A stretch of 44,862 bases of DNA from an uncultured Lachnospiraceae bacterium (GCA_910585605.1 CAJUFL010000028.1:1-44862), one strand, 5' to 3'. Shown: positions 17,359 through 25,805, numbered from the stretch's first letter. The notes: generated by a model from the letters alone, not told the origin. A program made the numbers and translations.

Positions 17359-18606
17359 ATGGATATTAGAAATATATGGATTATCTATCTGCGCCATGTC
17401 AGAAAAAACCGGATTATGCTTGCAGCACTTTTAATTGTTGCAGCTATTTCAGTTTTTTTGATCTATATCGCTTTTTATGAATGGAACAGAGAAAATTATA
17501 ATATATATATGACTCGGCAATTGTTGGGAGATGTTCCGGATTTATATAATATCAGCCTGGCAACGGTGGATGCTGACCAGGCGACAGAGCTGGCTGTTGA
17601 AGAGTTTTTGTTGAAATTACCTGAAGTAGAAGGGGTTGCTGCGTCCGGACGGCAAATGTCTACCCGGGGGGAATGGATAGAGCTCATGGAAAATGAAGCA
17701 TTTTTGGAGACGAATATGGAATTGCTGGCTGGAACAATTGGAGAAGCCTACCCCACTTTAATCAATATTCATTGTATTGACAAAGAGTTATTGGATACCG
17801 TTGGTTTATCCGGGTTAATGGATGAGGATGTTACGGATACTGTGCCGGTACTGGTGGGATATAATTTTAGGAAGATTTTTACTGTAGGCGAAGTATATAC
17901 AGATAATATTAGTAAATGTCAATACCGGATTGCCGGATTTTTGCCAAAAGGTTTTCGGCTGCCGCCGGAAATGCCATTATATTCTGAATTATATATTGAT
18001 GCAGATGATGGAATGGCAGCGATATATGACAAAAGACTGGATCCGGATCATATGCAGACACTAAATGCCAGAAATAGTATGTATTTTATATCGGATGGGT
18101 CGGATCAGGTAAGAGAGCAGGTTAATTTATTAGCGGAGGCATGTGGACTGCATGTCAAGATTTGTACAATTGAAGAAATGATATCAGAATATAAAGATGA
18201 GAATAAAGAATCTATTGCAATTACATTTTTGTTTACAGGAATTGCAGTATTGGCAGGGTTTATCGCTATCGTTTCTTCTTCTATCATAAGAATACTGTTA
18301 AATAAGCAGGAGTATGGAATACTCTATGCAAACGGGGTGTCATTTGCAGACACTTTTAAGATGATTATGCTGGATAATGCAGTAAAATTATTGACAGCAC
18401 TGCTGGCGGCATTTGTGGCAGCGAGTTGGTATATTAAAAGTATAACATTGACTGATTTAGAAGAATCTCTGCGGATGCTGTATATCAGGGTTGTACCAGA
18501 AGTGAGTGTGATTGTTCTGGGATTATGGGTGCTTAGTACTGTTGTTCCTGTTTATATTCTTAGCAGGATGCATGTTGTAGATTTGCTGGGAGGGAATGAA
18601 CTATGA
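17359..18606 (+). CDS. FtsX/MacB-type ABC permease (second half-permease)
   Basis: 415 aa. GGAGG at 17347-17351 is 7 nt before ATG 17359; the extended frame to 17332 lies in the repeat element. One N-terminal TM (about 15-37), a large extracytoplasmic domain to about residue 285, then three TMs. The first cytoplasmic loop reads LLNKQEYGILYANGVS, the FtsX coupling segment. It overlaps the ATPase gene by 4 bp (ATGA). It is diverged from the first permease, which suggests a heterodimer. Confidence 0.8.
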   Translation: MDIRNIWIIYLRHVRKNRIMLAALLIVAAISVFLIYIAFYEWNRENYNIYMTRQLLGDVPDLYNISLATVDADQATELAVEEFLLKLPEVEGVAASGRQMSTRGEWIELMENEAFLETNMELLAGTIGEAYPTLINIHCIDKELLDTVGLSGLMDEDVTDTVPVLVGYNFRKIFTVGEVYTDNISKCQYRIAGFLPKGFRLPPEMPLYSELYIDADDGMAAIYDKRLDPDHMQTLNARNSMYFISDGSDQVREQVNLLAEACGLHVKICTIEEMISEYKDENKESIAITFLFTGIAVLAGFIAIVSSSIIRILLNKQEYGILYANGVSFADTFKMIMLDNAVKLLTALLAAFVAASWYIKSITLTDLEESLRMLYIRVVPEVSVIVLGLWVLSTVVPVYILSRMHVVDLLGGNEL

Positions 18607-19298
18607 TTACAATCAATAATATTTCTAAAATATATGAAGGCGATGATTATCGTGTTGCAGCGTTAGATACCATCAGTCTGAAGATTGAAGAGGGAGAATA
18701 TGTGGCTGTTATGGGACCTTCCGGTTCCGGTAAAACAACGCTTTTAAATATTATTGGCTGCATGGATTCTCCGACACAAGGGGACTATTATTTGAGGGAA
18801 AAAAATGTATCGGAAATGTCGGGAAAGGAATTGACAAATATCCGAAAAAAATATGTTAGCTTTGTGTTTCAGAATTTTGCATTGATGCCGGATTATACTG
18901 CATATGAAAATATCGAAGTCCCTCTTTTGGCAAGAAATGTGCACCGAAAGGAACGGAAGGAGAGGATTATTAAAACAATGGAGCAGCTGGGAATCGAAAA
19001 CCTTGTAAATAAGCTGCCCTCGCAAATGTCAGGGGGACAGCAGCAGCGTGTGGCGATTGCCAGAGCACTGGTGGGCGGCAATCCGCTGATTCTGGCTGAT
19101 GAGCCTACTGGTGCCTTGGATCAAAATACATCAAAGGATTTGATGGATTTGTTTGATGATATGCATAGAGATGGACATACGGTCATTATTATTACCCACG
19201 ATTTGGAAGTGGCAAAACGGGCAGATAAAATAATTGAAATCGTTGATGGAAAAATAACTAAAATAAAAAATAAATCAACACAAGAATTCCAAGGATAA
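18603..19298 (+). CDS. ABC transporter ATPase, LolD/MacB family
   Basis: 231 aa with GPSGSGKTT (Walker A), a Q-loop at FVFQNFALMPDYT, the signature MSGGQQQRVAIARAL, Walker B LILADEPTGALD and a downstream switch histidine (IITHD). These are hallmarks of the LolD/MacB/FtsE ATPase group that pairs with FtsX-type permeases. It is translationally coupled to the second permease. Its 3' end runs 41 bp into the convergent uppP gene. Confidence 0.9.
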   Translation: MITINNISKIYEGDDYRVAALDTISLKIEEGEYVAVMGPSGSGKTTLLNIIGCMDSPTQGDYYLREKNVSEMSGKELTNIRKKYVSFVFQNFALMPDYTAYENIEVPLLARNVHRKERKERIIKTMEQLGIENLVNKLPSQMSGGQQQRVAIARALVGGNPLILADEPTGALDQNTSKDLMDLFDDMHRDGHTVIIITHDLEVAKRADKIIEIVDGKITKIKNKSTQEFQG

Positions 19299-20142
19299 TG
19301 CGATACCATCCAAAGACCTTGAAATCATGTTTTTTGATATATCCCATCAGGAATTTAATGGCAACGATGGAAACCACAAAAGCAACTACCATACCTACGA
19401 TCAGAACGGCTAATTCCGTACCAGTAAAAGCAAGACCAAATTTTAACAGTTTTATAAAGCTGGCACCGAACATAACCGGAATTGCAAGGAAAAAGGTAAA
19501 TTCTGCTGCAATTTCCCTGGAAGCTCCGATGAGAATTCCGCCGATAATGGTAGAACCAGAACGTGAGGTTCCGGGTATTAGAGAAAGTACCTGAAAGACG
19601 CCGATTAAAAAGGCATCCTTAAAGGAAAGGTTATGCAGGGTGATGATTTTGGGGCTGCGTTTTTTATTATAATTTTCAATTACGATAAATATTATACCAT
19701 ATATGATCAGGGCAAGAGCGACTACCGTGGCATTGTGAAAATGTTCTTCCATCCAGTCATCAAATGGCAGACCTACTACCATAGCGGGAATACAGGCGAA
19801 TACGATCTTGATCCACAATATGATCTTATCCATATAACAGTAATTGTTACAGAAGGTTTGAAAGCCTTTTGCAAAGCCGGTATCGGCAGAATTAACAAAC
19901 CAGCTTTGTTTTGGTGCATTTTTCTTTAAATGGAAGGGCCATAATTTTTCCCAGAATAGCACAACGACAGCCAGTATGGCACCAAGCTGGATTACCACAT
20001 TGAACATTTCCATAAATGCATCGCTCTGATTTAGTTTTACAAATTCATCTACCAGAATCAGATGTCCGGTGCTGCTGATGGGAAGCCATTCCGTAATTCC
20101 TTCTACAATTCCCAGTAATATAACCTTTAACCATTCTATCAT
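19258..20142 (-). CDS. uppP: Undecaprenyl-diphosphate phosphatase
   Basis: 294 aa, polytopic membrane protein of the BacA/UppP family. The N-terminal signature EGITEWLPISSTGHL and the second motif PGTSRSGSTI are both intact, and the length is typical. It dephosphorylates undecaprenyl pyrophosphate to recycle the lipid carrier for peptidoglycan and wall polymers, and overproduction gives bacitracin resistance in this family. The gene is convergent with the MacB-type ATPase and overlaps its end by 41 bp. The upstream region holds palindromic element A copy 2. Confidence 0.95.
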   Translation of the reverse strand: MIEWLKVILLGIVEGITEWLPISSTGHLILVDEFVKLNQSDAFMEMFNVVIQLGAILAVVVLFWEKLWPFHLKKNAPKQSWFVNSADTGFAKGFQTFCNNYCYMDKIILWIKIVFACIPAMVVGLPFDDWMEEHFHNATVVALALIIYGIIFIVIENYNKKRSPKIITLHNLSFKDAFLIGVFQVLSLIPGTSRSGSTIIGGILIGASREIAAEFTFFLAIPVMFGASFIKLLKFGLAFTGTELAVLIVGMVVAFVVSIVAIKFLMGYIKKHDFKVFGWYRIILGILVLIYFLF

Positions 20143-20179
20143 TCTGATTTTACCTCGCTCTGTTATTAATTTTTAGTTT

Positions 20180-20271
20180 TTGCGAAACTCTGTTTTCGCA
20201 GATTTTTGTTGTGCAATATAGACAAATCACAGCAGGGCACACTTTGTTTTTGGAAATAAGGAATTTCGCAA
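20180..20271. repeat. Dispersed palindromic element A, copy 2
   Basis: TTGCGAAAC (20180-20188) and TTTCGCAA (20264-20271) bound a 92-bp element that shares TTGTGCAATATA and GACA with copy 1 at 15000-15065. It contains an extra small hairpin GCGAAA/TTTTCGC near the left end. It lies between uppP and the terminator of the serine-hydrolase gene. Confidence 0.6.
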
Positions 20272-20334
20272 TTACCCAGCTTATTATATTCTATGAATGA
20301 ACATTAATAGATTATCCCATTTTTTGGACAAAAG

Positions 20335-20355
20335 GGCAAGGAAAACTTTCTTGCC
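20335..20355 (-). terminator. Intrinsic terminator of the serine beta-lactamase-fold gene
   Basis: On the minus strand GGCAAGAAAG...TTTCCTTGCC folds into a hairpin followed by CTTTTG, immediately after the stop codon at 20359. Confidence 0.5.
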
Positions 20356-20358
20356 GCA

Positions 20359-21597
20359 TTAGTCAAAATATTCGTATACTGTTTTGGAAATGGACTGTAT
20401 GTTTGTGATGGCACTGCCACAGTTGCTGCTCATCACACATATGATATAAGTTCCTTTTGGGGCATATACAATAGCGGCATCATGCTGTACATCATCAGTA
20501 TCCCCTGTTTTATTTGCACATTTCACATGTTCAGGAACACCTGAAGGAATCTTGGATGTATTTACCTGCTCTGATAAAAGAGTAAGAAATGCATCGGAAG
20601 CTTCTGGACTGACGCATTGTTTTTTGTAAATTTTTTCCAGTAAGAGACCACAGTCTGTTACAGTGGTATAATTTCTTCCCGGGGAGGAAGGTGCCTTATA
20701 CCGGGTTGGAACCAGCATGGAAGTGATGGTGGTTCCGGTATATTCATTTTCATCTATGTAATCCTGAATCACGCTGCGTCCGGCAATGTGGCTGTGGTTT
20801 TCGTCGCACTCCATTACCAGCAGATTAAATGCGTCATTGTCGCTTATGGAAATCATCTGGTAAAGCAGGGAATCGATACGTTCCGTTTCTTCCAATGTTC
20901 CCTTTTCTATTAAGTCATAAACAGCAGCAGCACAATATAATTTGATCAGGCTGGCAGAAAAATGCTGTACATTGTTGATGGTCATATATTCATTTTTGTT
21001 TAGATCTTTCACGTATATGGACCATGTTCCGGAATAACCGTCTATCATAGATTCCAGTTTGCTTTTTAAATCAGAAAGCCCCTCAATGCTTAGCGCAAGG
21101 CTGACAGTGTTGTCAAGGTTGCCGCTTACATCAACATACCGGCCGTCGGGGGTAAAAGTATCTTTTAGTACATAGCCGTCTTCGCCTACATATTTATTAT
21201 CAATCCAAAGGTTTTTCTGCATAACTCCATCATCATCAAAATAATACTGTTTTCCCTCCGTAACATACCAGCCGGTTACCATGGTTCCGTCTTCACGGAA
21301 TAAATAACTGACATCATCTATCATAAGCCAGCCGGCAACAGGGGTATTATTTTCTGTGTAATAATATGTGTCGTTTTCATAGCTTGTGAAGCCTGGTTTG
21401 GTTTCTTCAATTGTGTTTTCACTGTTATCCGGTGAGGTGCTCGTATCTTCCGTATTGGAAGTATCCGGAATCAGCACGGATAAAAGAAAAATAATAAGAA
21501 TACAGATAAAAGACACAATGACGATCATTTTTGTATTTGCCTTACTGATATCAGGATAACCAATCGGTTTTTCTTCCTTATCTTCTGTTTTTTGCAT
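20359..21597 (-). CDS. Membrane-anchored serine hydrolase of the beta-lactamase fold with wall-binding-like repeats
   Basis: 412 aa. A cytoplasmic N-terminus, one TM (about 24-44) and a Ser/Thr-rich linker are followed by choline/glucan-binding-like repeats (about 69-145: VAGWLMIDDVSYLFREDG, VTGWYVTEGKQYYFDDDG), then a class A-like catalytic domain. All three active-site motifs are visible: SLIK (216-219), SDN (252-254) and KTG (363-365). I could not find the Glu of the class A omega loop (ExxLN); the region instead reads VPTRYKAPSSPGRNY. An efficient beta-lactamase is therefore doubtful, and a wall-associated peptidase, transpeptidase-like or beta-lactam-binding role is as likely. RBS AGGAGG is 6 nt from the start. 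A promoter lies at 21658-21686. Confidence 0.8.
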   Translation of the reverse strand: MQKTEDKEEKPIGYPDISKANTKMIVIVSFICILIIFLLSVLIPDTSNTEDTSTSPDNSENTIEETKPGFTSYENDTYYYTENNTPVAGWLMIDDVSYLFREDGTMVTGWYVTEGKQYYFDDDGVMQKNLWIDNKYVGEDGYVLKDTFTPDGRYVDVSGNLDNTVSLALSIEGLSDLKSKLESMIDGYSGTWSIYVKDLNKNEYMTINNVQHFSASLIKLYCAAAVYDLIEKGTLEETERIDSLLYQMISISDNDAFNLLVMECDENHSHIAGRSVIQDYIDENEYTGTTITSMLVPTRYKAPSSPGRNYTTVTDCGLLLEKIYKKQCVSPEASDAFLTLLSEQVNTSKIPSGVPEHVKCANKTGDTDDVQHDAAIVYAPKGTYIICVMSSNCGSAITNIQSISKTVYEYFD

Positions 21598-21625
21598 AGT
21601 GTCCTCCTAAAGCGTATTGGACAAT

Positions 21626-21643
21626 TCTTAAGAAAATCTTAAG
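21626..21643 (-). promoter_or_regulatory. TCTTAAG direct repeat in the leader of the serine-hydrolase gene
   Basis: TCTTAAG occurs at 21626-21632 and 21637-21643, one helical turn (11 bp) apart, between the predicted -10 box and the ribosome binding site. CTTAAG is itself palindromic. It may be a binding site for a repressor. Confidence 0.35.
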
Positions 21644-21657
21644 GACTGCATGTGCCT

Positions 21658-21686
21658 ATTATATAAAATATGATGTTGTCTTTCAA
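21658..21686 (-). promoter_or_regulatory. Promoter of the serine-hydrolase gene
   Basis: Read on the minus strand: TTGAAA (21686-21681), a 17-bp spacer and a perfect TATAAT (21663-21658). The predicted start is about 55 nt upstream of the ATG. Confidence 0.75.
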
Positions 21687-21756
21687 GAAAAATTTGGAGC
21701 TATTTTTTATAAAAGCATTATGAGTTAAATTAGAAAAATAAGAATGATGGATATGC

Positions 21757-21817
21757 GGTATATAATACATACCTGTATGGTGTACAAAATGTACCTGTTG
21801 CAGGTATAAAATATACC
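21757..21817. promoter_or_regulatory. Array of three GGTATA-type inverted repeats, probable operator cluster
   Basis: Three related dyads lie at 22- and 24-bp intervals: GGTATATAATACATACC (21757-21773), GGTGTACAAAATGTACC (21779-21795) and GGTATAAAATATACC (21803-21817), each followed by TG. Degenerate half-copies beginning GGACATATAAT and GGTGATATATAAA follow at 21825 and 21843. The spacing of about two helical turns suggests cooperative binding of a dimeric regulator. It lies about 70 bp upstream of the minus-strand promoter and about 210 bp upstream of the plus-strand one. No regulator gene is adjacent. Confidence 0.55.
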
Positions 21818-22027
21818 TGATAAAGGACATATAATATGAATCGGTGATATATAAAATATGGACTTATGGGAAAGAGCATGACTATTTATGATATAAAAAT
21901 GTATCATTAGGACATAAAAGGGACATTTTTTAAAAATTATATTCAGGATACTATGGAGTTATTCCTGAGTCAGAGTGCTAGTGATATTACAAAATGACAT
22001 TAATACAAAACTATTTGTAAAATATAC

Positions 22028-22056
22028 TTGACAAAATGTAAAAAGGGAGCTATACT
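22028..22056 (+). promoter_or_regulatory. Promoter of the NatAB-like ABC operon
   Basis: TTGACA (22028-22033), a 17-bp spacer and TATACT (22051-22056). The leader of about 118 nt contains element C copy 3. Confidence 0.75.
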
Positions 22057-22095
22057 GCATTTAAACCAAAAGGGAATAGGAATTTCCTGCCGAAG

Positions 22096-22153
22096 CCACT
22101 TTGTGACAGACGGTAAACAGGCAGTTAGTTTTGTGAAAGTAAATTGGTTACAA
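22096..22153 (+). repeat. Dispersed intergenic element C, copy 3 (short form)
   Basis: Shares the outer blocks GTGA-x(4)-CGG-x-AAACAGGCA and AAATTGGTTACAA with copy 1 (8729-8853) but lacks its middle. It ends 13 nt before the GAGGAGG of the ABC ATPase gene, as copies 1 and 2 do for their genes. Confidence 0.55.
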
Positions 22154-22180
22154 GCAGATATTATACGAGGAGGCGTTGAT

Positions 22181-23101
22181 ATGAAACTGGAGGTAAAGAA
22201 TATTACAAAATCCTTTGGTGAGAAGGAAATCCTGAAAGGAATTTCTTTTTCAGTGGAAAGTGGTAAGGCACTGGGGCTGCTGGGAAGAAACGGAGCAGGT
22301 AAGACGACCACGATTCGGATTCTTATGGATGTATTTCATGGGAACAGCGGAGAAATCCTTTTGGACGGAGAGAAATTTAACCCCCGAAAGGTGCAGATTG
22401 GTTATCTGCCAGAGGAGAGAGGTCTGTATCCGAAGCGTGAGATATTGGAGCAGATGATATATCTTGCAAGGCTTCGGGGAATTGGCAGGAATCAGGCTGT
22501 AGAGAACTCAAGAAAATGGCTGAAGCGGCTTCAGGTTCTGGAATATGAGAAGAAACTGTTAGAGACATTGTCGAAGGGGAATCAGCAGAAGGTACAGCTG
22601 GCATCTACTCTGGTGTGTGATCCGGAAATCGTAATACTGGATGAACCTTTCAGTGGACTAGATCCGGTTAATTCCCAGATTCTTCAGGAGGTAGTACAGG
22701 AGTTGATCTCTGATGGGAAAATCGTTATTTTCTCCAGCCACCAGATGAGTTATGTGGAAGAGTTTTGTGAGGATGTTGTCATTATTAATCACGGTGAAGT
22801 TGTATTAAATGGTAACTTGTCAGAGATTAAGAGAGAGTATGGAAAGAACCAGCTGGTAATCAGCGGCGTGGGAGTTACCCAGGCGGATATGGAAGCCCTT
22901 TTAAGACGGCGGCTGCCAGAACTTTTAGAGATAACGGGTAAGACCAAAGAAGAAGTAATCGTAAGATTGTTAGAGGGTGTTACCAGAAAACAGCTGTTTC
23001 AGAAGCTGGCCAAGATGGAGGAACTTGAGATTGAACATTTCGAGACTTATAAACCATCCTTAAATGATATTTTTGTAGCAAAGGTAGGTGAAGAATCATG
23101 A
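22181..23101 (+). CDS. ABC transporter ATPase, NatA-like
   Basis: 306 aa. GAGGAGG at 22167-22173 is 7 nt before ATG 22181; the frame stays open back to 22028, but that segment is promoter and leader. Walker A is GRNGAGKTT, the signature is the variant LSKGNQQKVQLAS, and Walker B is IVILDEPFSGLDP. The C-terminal extension (about 225-306) is typical of NatA/YhaQ-type ATPases. The next gene overlaps by 4 bp and encodes the NatB-like permease, so the pair is an exporter of Na+, a drug or a peptide; the substrate cannot be told from the sequence. Confidence 0.85.
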   Translation: MKLEVKNITKSFGEKEILKGISFSVESGKALGLLGRNGAGKTTTIRILMDVFHGNSGEILLDGEKFNPRKVQIGYLPEERGLYPKREILEQMIYLARLRGIGRNQAVENSRKWLKRLQVLEYEKKLLETLSKGNQQKVQLASTLVCDPEIVILDEPFSGLDPVNSQILQEVVQELISDGKIVIFSSHQMSYVEEFCEDVVIINHGEVVLNGNLSEIKREYGKNQLVISGVGVTQADMEALLRRRLPELLEITGKTKEEVIVRLLEGVTRKQLFQKLAKMEELEIEHFETYKPSLNDIFVAKVGEES

Positions 23102-24363
23102 AACGTTTTTGGACGGTATTTGAATTTGAATTATTAAGCTATATTAAGAACAAATCATTTGTGATCACAACAATTTTGATGGCAGTATTGCTTGGCGGCA
23201 TCACATTTCTTCCGAGATTTTTTGATATGTCCGGTATGCTGGGAATTGAAACGACAAATAGTCAGGAGGAGAGCACGGATGATGGGGAAGAAGATAAGGA
23301 GAAAGATGTAACAAGCCTGGGAATTGTTGATAAAAACGGCTATTTTGCGGATAAGGCTATTTTGGAACAGGCATTTCAGGATACGGAATTCATTTTTATG
23401 GAGAGTGATACGGAATTAAAGCAGTCTGTGGAAGAGGAAAAGATTGCTGCCGGTTTTTATGTGGTAGATGATATGAATTATCAGTATTTTGTATTGAATC
23501 GTGATATGGCGGACAGCAATCAGATGATTTTTAATGAGTTGCTGTCGGTGATCCACAAACAGATTTACTGTCAGGAGCATGATATTGATTATGAAACCTT
23601 TGTGGCAGATTATGAAGCGCCGGTTCAGTGTGAAGAGAAGGTGCTTGGAAAAGATGCGGCAGATAATTTCTGGTATTGTTATGCACTGGTCATTATCATA
23701 TTCATGGTGATTATCATGTATGGGGTTATGATTGCAACCTCTGTTACAACAGAGAAAAGCAATCGTTCCATTGAGGTACTGGTAACCAGCGTTGATTCCA
23801 AATATCTGTTGTTTGGTAAAGTGTTTGCGGGTGCAGCAGCCGTTATTGTGCAATTGACTTTAATCTTGGGCGCAGCATTAGCTGGATATGGAATCAACCA
23901 TGAGGTATGGGGCAACAATCTTGACATCCTGCTGGATATTCCGGCAAATGTTTTGGTGGCATTCGCAGTCTTTGGAATTGGTGGTTTTCTATTCTATGCC
24001 TTTTTATACGGTGCGATGGGAGCATTGGTTTCCAAAACAGAGGATATCAACAAATCTTCAGGAACCTTGCAGATGGTTATCATGCTGGTATATTTTGCAG
24101 TATTGTTCCAGCTGGAAAACCCGGATGGAATCATAATGAAGGTTTGTTCTTATCTGCCATTTTCTTCCTATTCTGCCATGTTTGTAAGAATAGGAATGGG
24201 AAAGGTTGCATTTTGGGAGGTCTGCATTTCCGTGGTCATTCTGGTAATCTCCATTCTTTTTGCAGGATGGCTTGCAGCAAAAATCTATCGCATGGGAACC
24301 CTGCGTTATGGCAATCCCATTAAGCTCGGGAAGGCTTTGAAGGAAATGAAGCAGTCGGAGTAA
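23098..24363 (+). CDS. ABC-2 type permease, NatB-like
   Basis: 421 aa. The N-terminal TM (FVITTILMAVLLGGITF) is followed by a large acidic external domain (about 45-195). Five or six C-terminal TMs include the conserved TEKSNRSIEVLVTSV segment of the NatB/ABC-2 family. The start overlaps the ATPase stop (ATGA), giving a tight two-gene operon. Natural substrates of this family include Na+ and antimicrobial compounds. Confidence 0.85.
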   Translation: MKRFWTVFEFELLSYIKNKSFVITTILMAVLLGGITFLPRFFDMSGMLGIETTNSQEESTDDGEEDKEKDVTSLGIVDKNGYFADKAILEQAFQDTEFIFMESDTELKQSVEEEKIAAGFYVVDDMNYQYFVLNRDMADSNQMIFNELLSVIHKQIYCQEHDIDYETFVADYEAPVQCEEKVLGKDAADNFWYCYALVIIIFMVIIMYGVMIATSVTTEKSNRSIEVLVTSVDSKYLLFGKVFAGAAAVIVQLTLILGAALAGYGINHEVWGNNLDILLDIPANVLVAFAVFGIGGFLFYAFLYGAMGALVSKTEDINKSSGTLQMVIMLVYFAVLFQLENPDGIIMKVCSYLPFSSYSAMFVRIGMGKVAFWEVCISVVILVISILFAGWLAAKIYRMGTLRYGNPIKLGKALKEMKQSE

Positions 24364-24422
24364 ATCCCAGTACCTACTACATCATAAAATAAGTATCTTG
24401 CAGTTTGACTTGTTTAAATTTT

Positions 24423-24546
24423 CATCTGCAGCGTTGCATGTTCTAACCGTAGCCACCGGCATTAAACGTCCGGCGGACGTTTGTTCAGTGCGGACCGAAG
24501 CGGAGCGTAGACCGCCATCTAAAATTCGCCTTGCAGAATGAAAGTT
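24423..24546. repeat. Dispersed palindromic element B, copy 2 (long form)
   Basis: Flanked by TTTCATCTGCA and TGCAGAATGAAA, near-perfect reverse complements. It shares CG-x-AGCCACCG and AAAATTC-x-CCTTGCAGA with copy 1 at 11117-11180. A central GC-rich palindrome (ACGTCCGGCGGACGT, 24466-24480) and a second hairpin are extra. The rest of the 24364-24749 gap is AT-rich. Confidence 0.55.
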
Positions 24547-24648
24547 TATTCTTCGCCAAACTATCAAGAACTTAATATACGATGTACTTGTATAGCAATT
24601 TGCAATTATATGAACAGATAATAAAAATATTGTTTTAATAATTTATGT

Positions 24649-24697
24649 TGTGCATGTTTAACGGAAGATATTTGAGATTTTTTGTTAAATATGCACA
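24649..24697. promoter_or_regulatory. 14-bp inverted repeat upstream of the lipoprotein/XRE operon
   Basis: TGTGCATGTTTAAC (24649-24662) and GTTAAATATGCACA (24684-24697) are reverse complements with one mismatch and a 21-nt spacer. The right arm overlaps a plausible promoter (TTGTTA at 24682, then a TTATAA-like box). It is a candidate operator for the XRE regulator at the end of the same operon. Confidence 0.5.
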
Positions 24698-24749
24698 GCT
24701 TATATTATAAAAAAGTATCTGTGTATAAAGAAGAAAGGGAGAGATCACC

Positions 24750-25805
24750 ATGGGTAAGAAGAAAATATGGACTGTTGTCATGACTGTCTTTCTGATTTGC
24801 CTTTTCGTGACAGGCTGCGGAAAAAAAGAAGAGACAACTCCGGTAGTAGATTGGAAAGAACTGCATACAGAGGTTGTCGTAAAAGACGGAGTGCCGGAAC
24901 CGGAAAAAACGGTACAACAATTGAAGATATCGGAAGACGGCAGATATACGTTTCATCTAAACTGTAAAACGGACAAAGAAGGAATGCTGATGGGCTGCGT
25001 GCTGTATGATGATAAGGGAGAGAGTCTGTTCTGCTGTGCGGGTGAGGAAATGGAGGTAGTTTCGGAAGGAATAAAATTAAGGACAGGAACTTATGCAGTG
25101 GAATTTCGATATCTTACTAATCAGATTGACTGGGTGGATTTTTTTAGAGGCAGAGAAGGAGTTGTGGGGGCAGATTCCTATGAATTTCAGGAAAACGGGA
25201 GATGGAATATAGATTTGGAATATGGATTGGAAGCAGGGGGAACCCGCAGTGTATATTATTATCTGGGAATGATATTCGGCTTTATCTTTGCATTTTTACT
25301 GCTTGCTTTTTTAAGATGGCTTGCGGGAAAAATGGGCGGCAGGGTCGATTGGTGCGGTAGAAAGGATTCTTATGATGAACGGCAGCAGCTGGCAAGGGGA
25401 AAGGCATATAAATATGCATTTTTTACACTGATTTTTTATATGACTGTAGTTTCTCTGATTAGCGAATTTAGCAGGATATCATGGTTTATGTCTTTTTGCG
25501 GAATTTGGATAGGTGTCTGTCTTTCCATTATGGTCTTTGTGGTAATTTGTATTTTGGAGGATGCCTATATGTCTCTTTATGAGAATGCAAAAGGTGTTAT
25601 AATGCTATTTTCTATTATTGCCATCATGAATCTGGCAGCGGTAGTACGTATTATTGTAGAAAGGTGTCCGATACTGGAAAATGGAGCAATTTCGCTGGAT
25701 TATATGAATCTGGTGGTAGGCGTTATGATTTGTGTGATCCTGGCTGTCTTTTGCGGCAAGGTAATATACAATAAGAGACATTTGGATGAGGAAGAAGAGG
25801 AATAG
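24750..25805 (+). CDS. Lipoprotein-signal multi-TM protein of unknown function
   Basis: 351 aa. A lipoprotein signal with lipobox VTGC (Cys23) is followed by an extracellular domain of about 140 aa, then five TM helices (about 168-190, 224-245, 250-272, 285-305, 320-342). The first cytoplasmic loop holds a DSYDERQQLARGKAYKYAF segment. That DERQ-x(2)-ARGKAYKYAF sequence is typical of small DUF2178-like membrane proteins that are encoded next to XRE regulators in Firmicutes. Having both a lipoprotein head and a membrane domain in one chain is unusual. RBS AAAGGGAGAG. Function unknown. Confidence 0.65.
   Translation: MGKKKIWTVVMTVFLICLFVTGCGKKEETTPVVDWKELHTEVVVKDGVPEPEKTVQQLKISEDGRYTFHLNCKTDKEGMLMGCVLYDDKGESLFCCAGEEMEVVSEGIKLRTGTYAVEFRYLTNQIDWVDFFRGREGVVGADSYEFQENGRWNIDLEYGLEAGGTRSVYYYLGMIFGFIFAFLLLAFLRWLAGKMGGRVDWCGRKDSYDERQQLARGKAYKYAFFTLIFYMTVVSLISEFSRISWFMSFCGIWIGVCLSIMVFVVICILEDAYMSLYENAKGVIMLFSIIAIMNLAAVVRIIVERCPILENGAISLDYMNLVVGVMICVILAVFCGKVIYNKRHLDEEEEE

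Noticed and set aside
21779..21795. BlaI/MecI operator for the beta-lactamase-fold gene
   Set aside because: Only one of the three dyads has the TACA/TGTA core, the array is far upstream of the -35 box, and no blaI/blaR gene is present in the window.
22028..22180. Upstream extension of the NatA-like ATPase frame
   Set aside because: The segment holds the TTGACA/TATACT promoter and element C, and the GAGGAGG site fixes the start at 22181.
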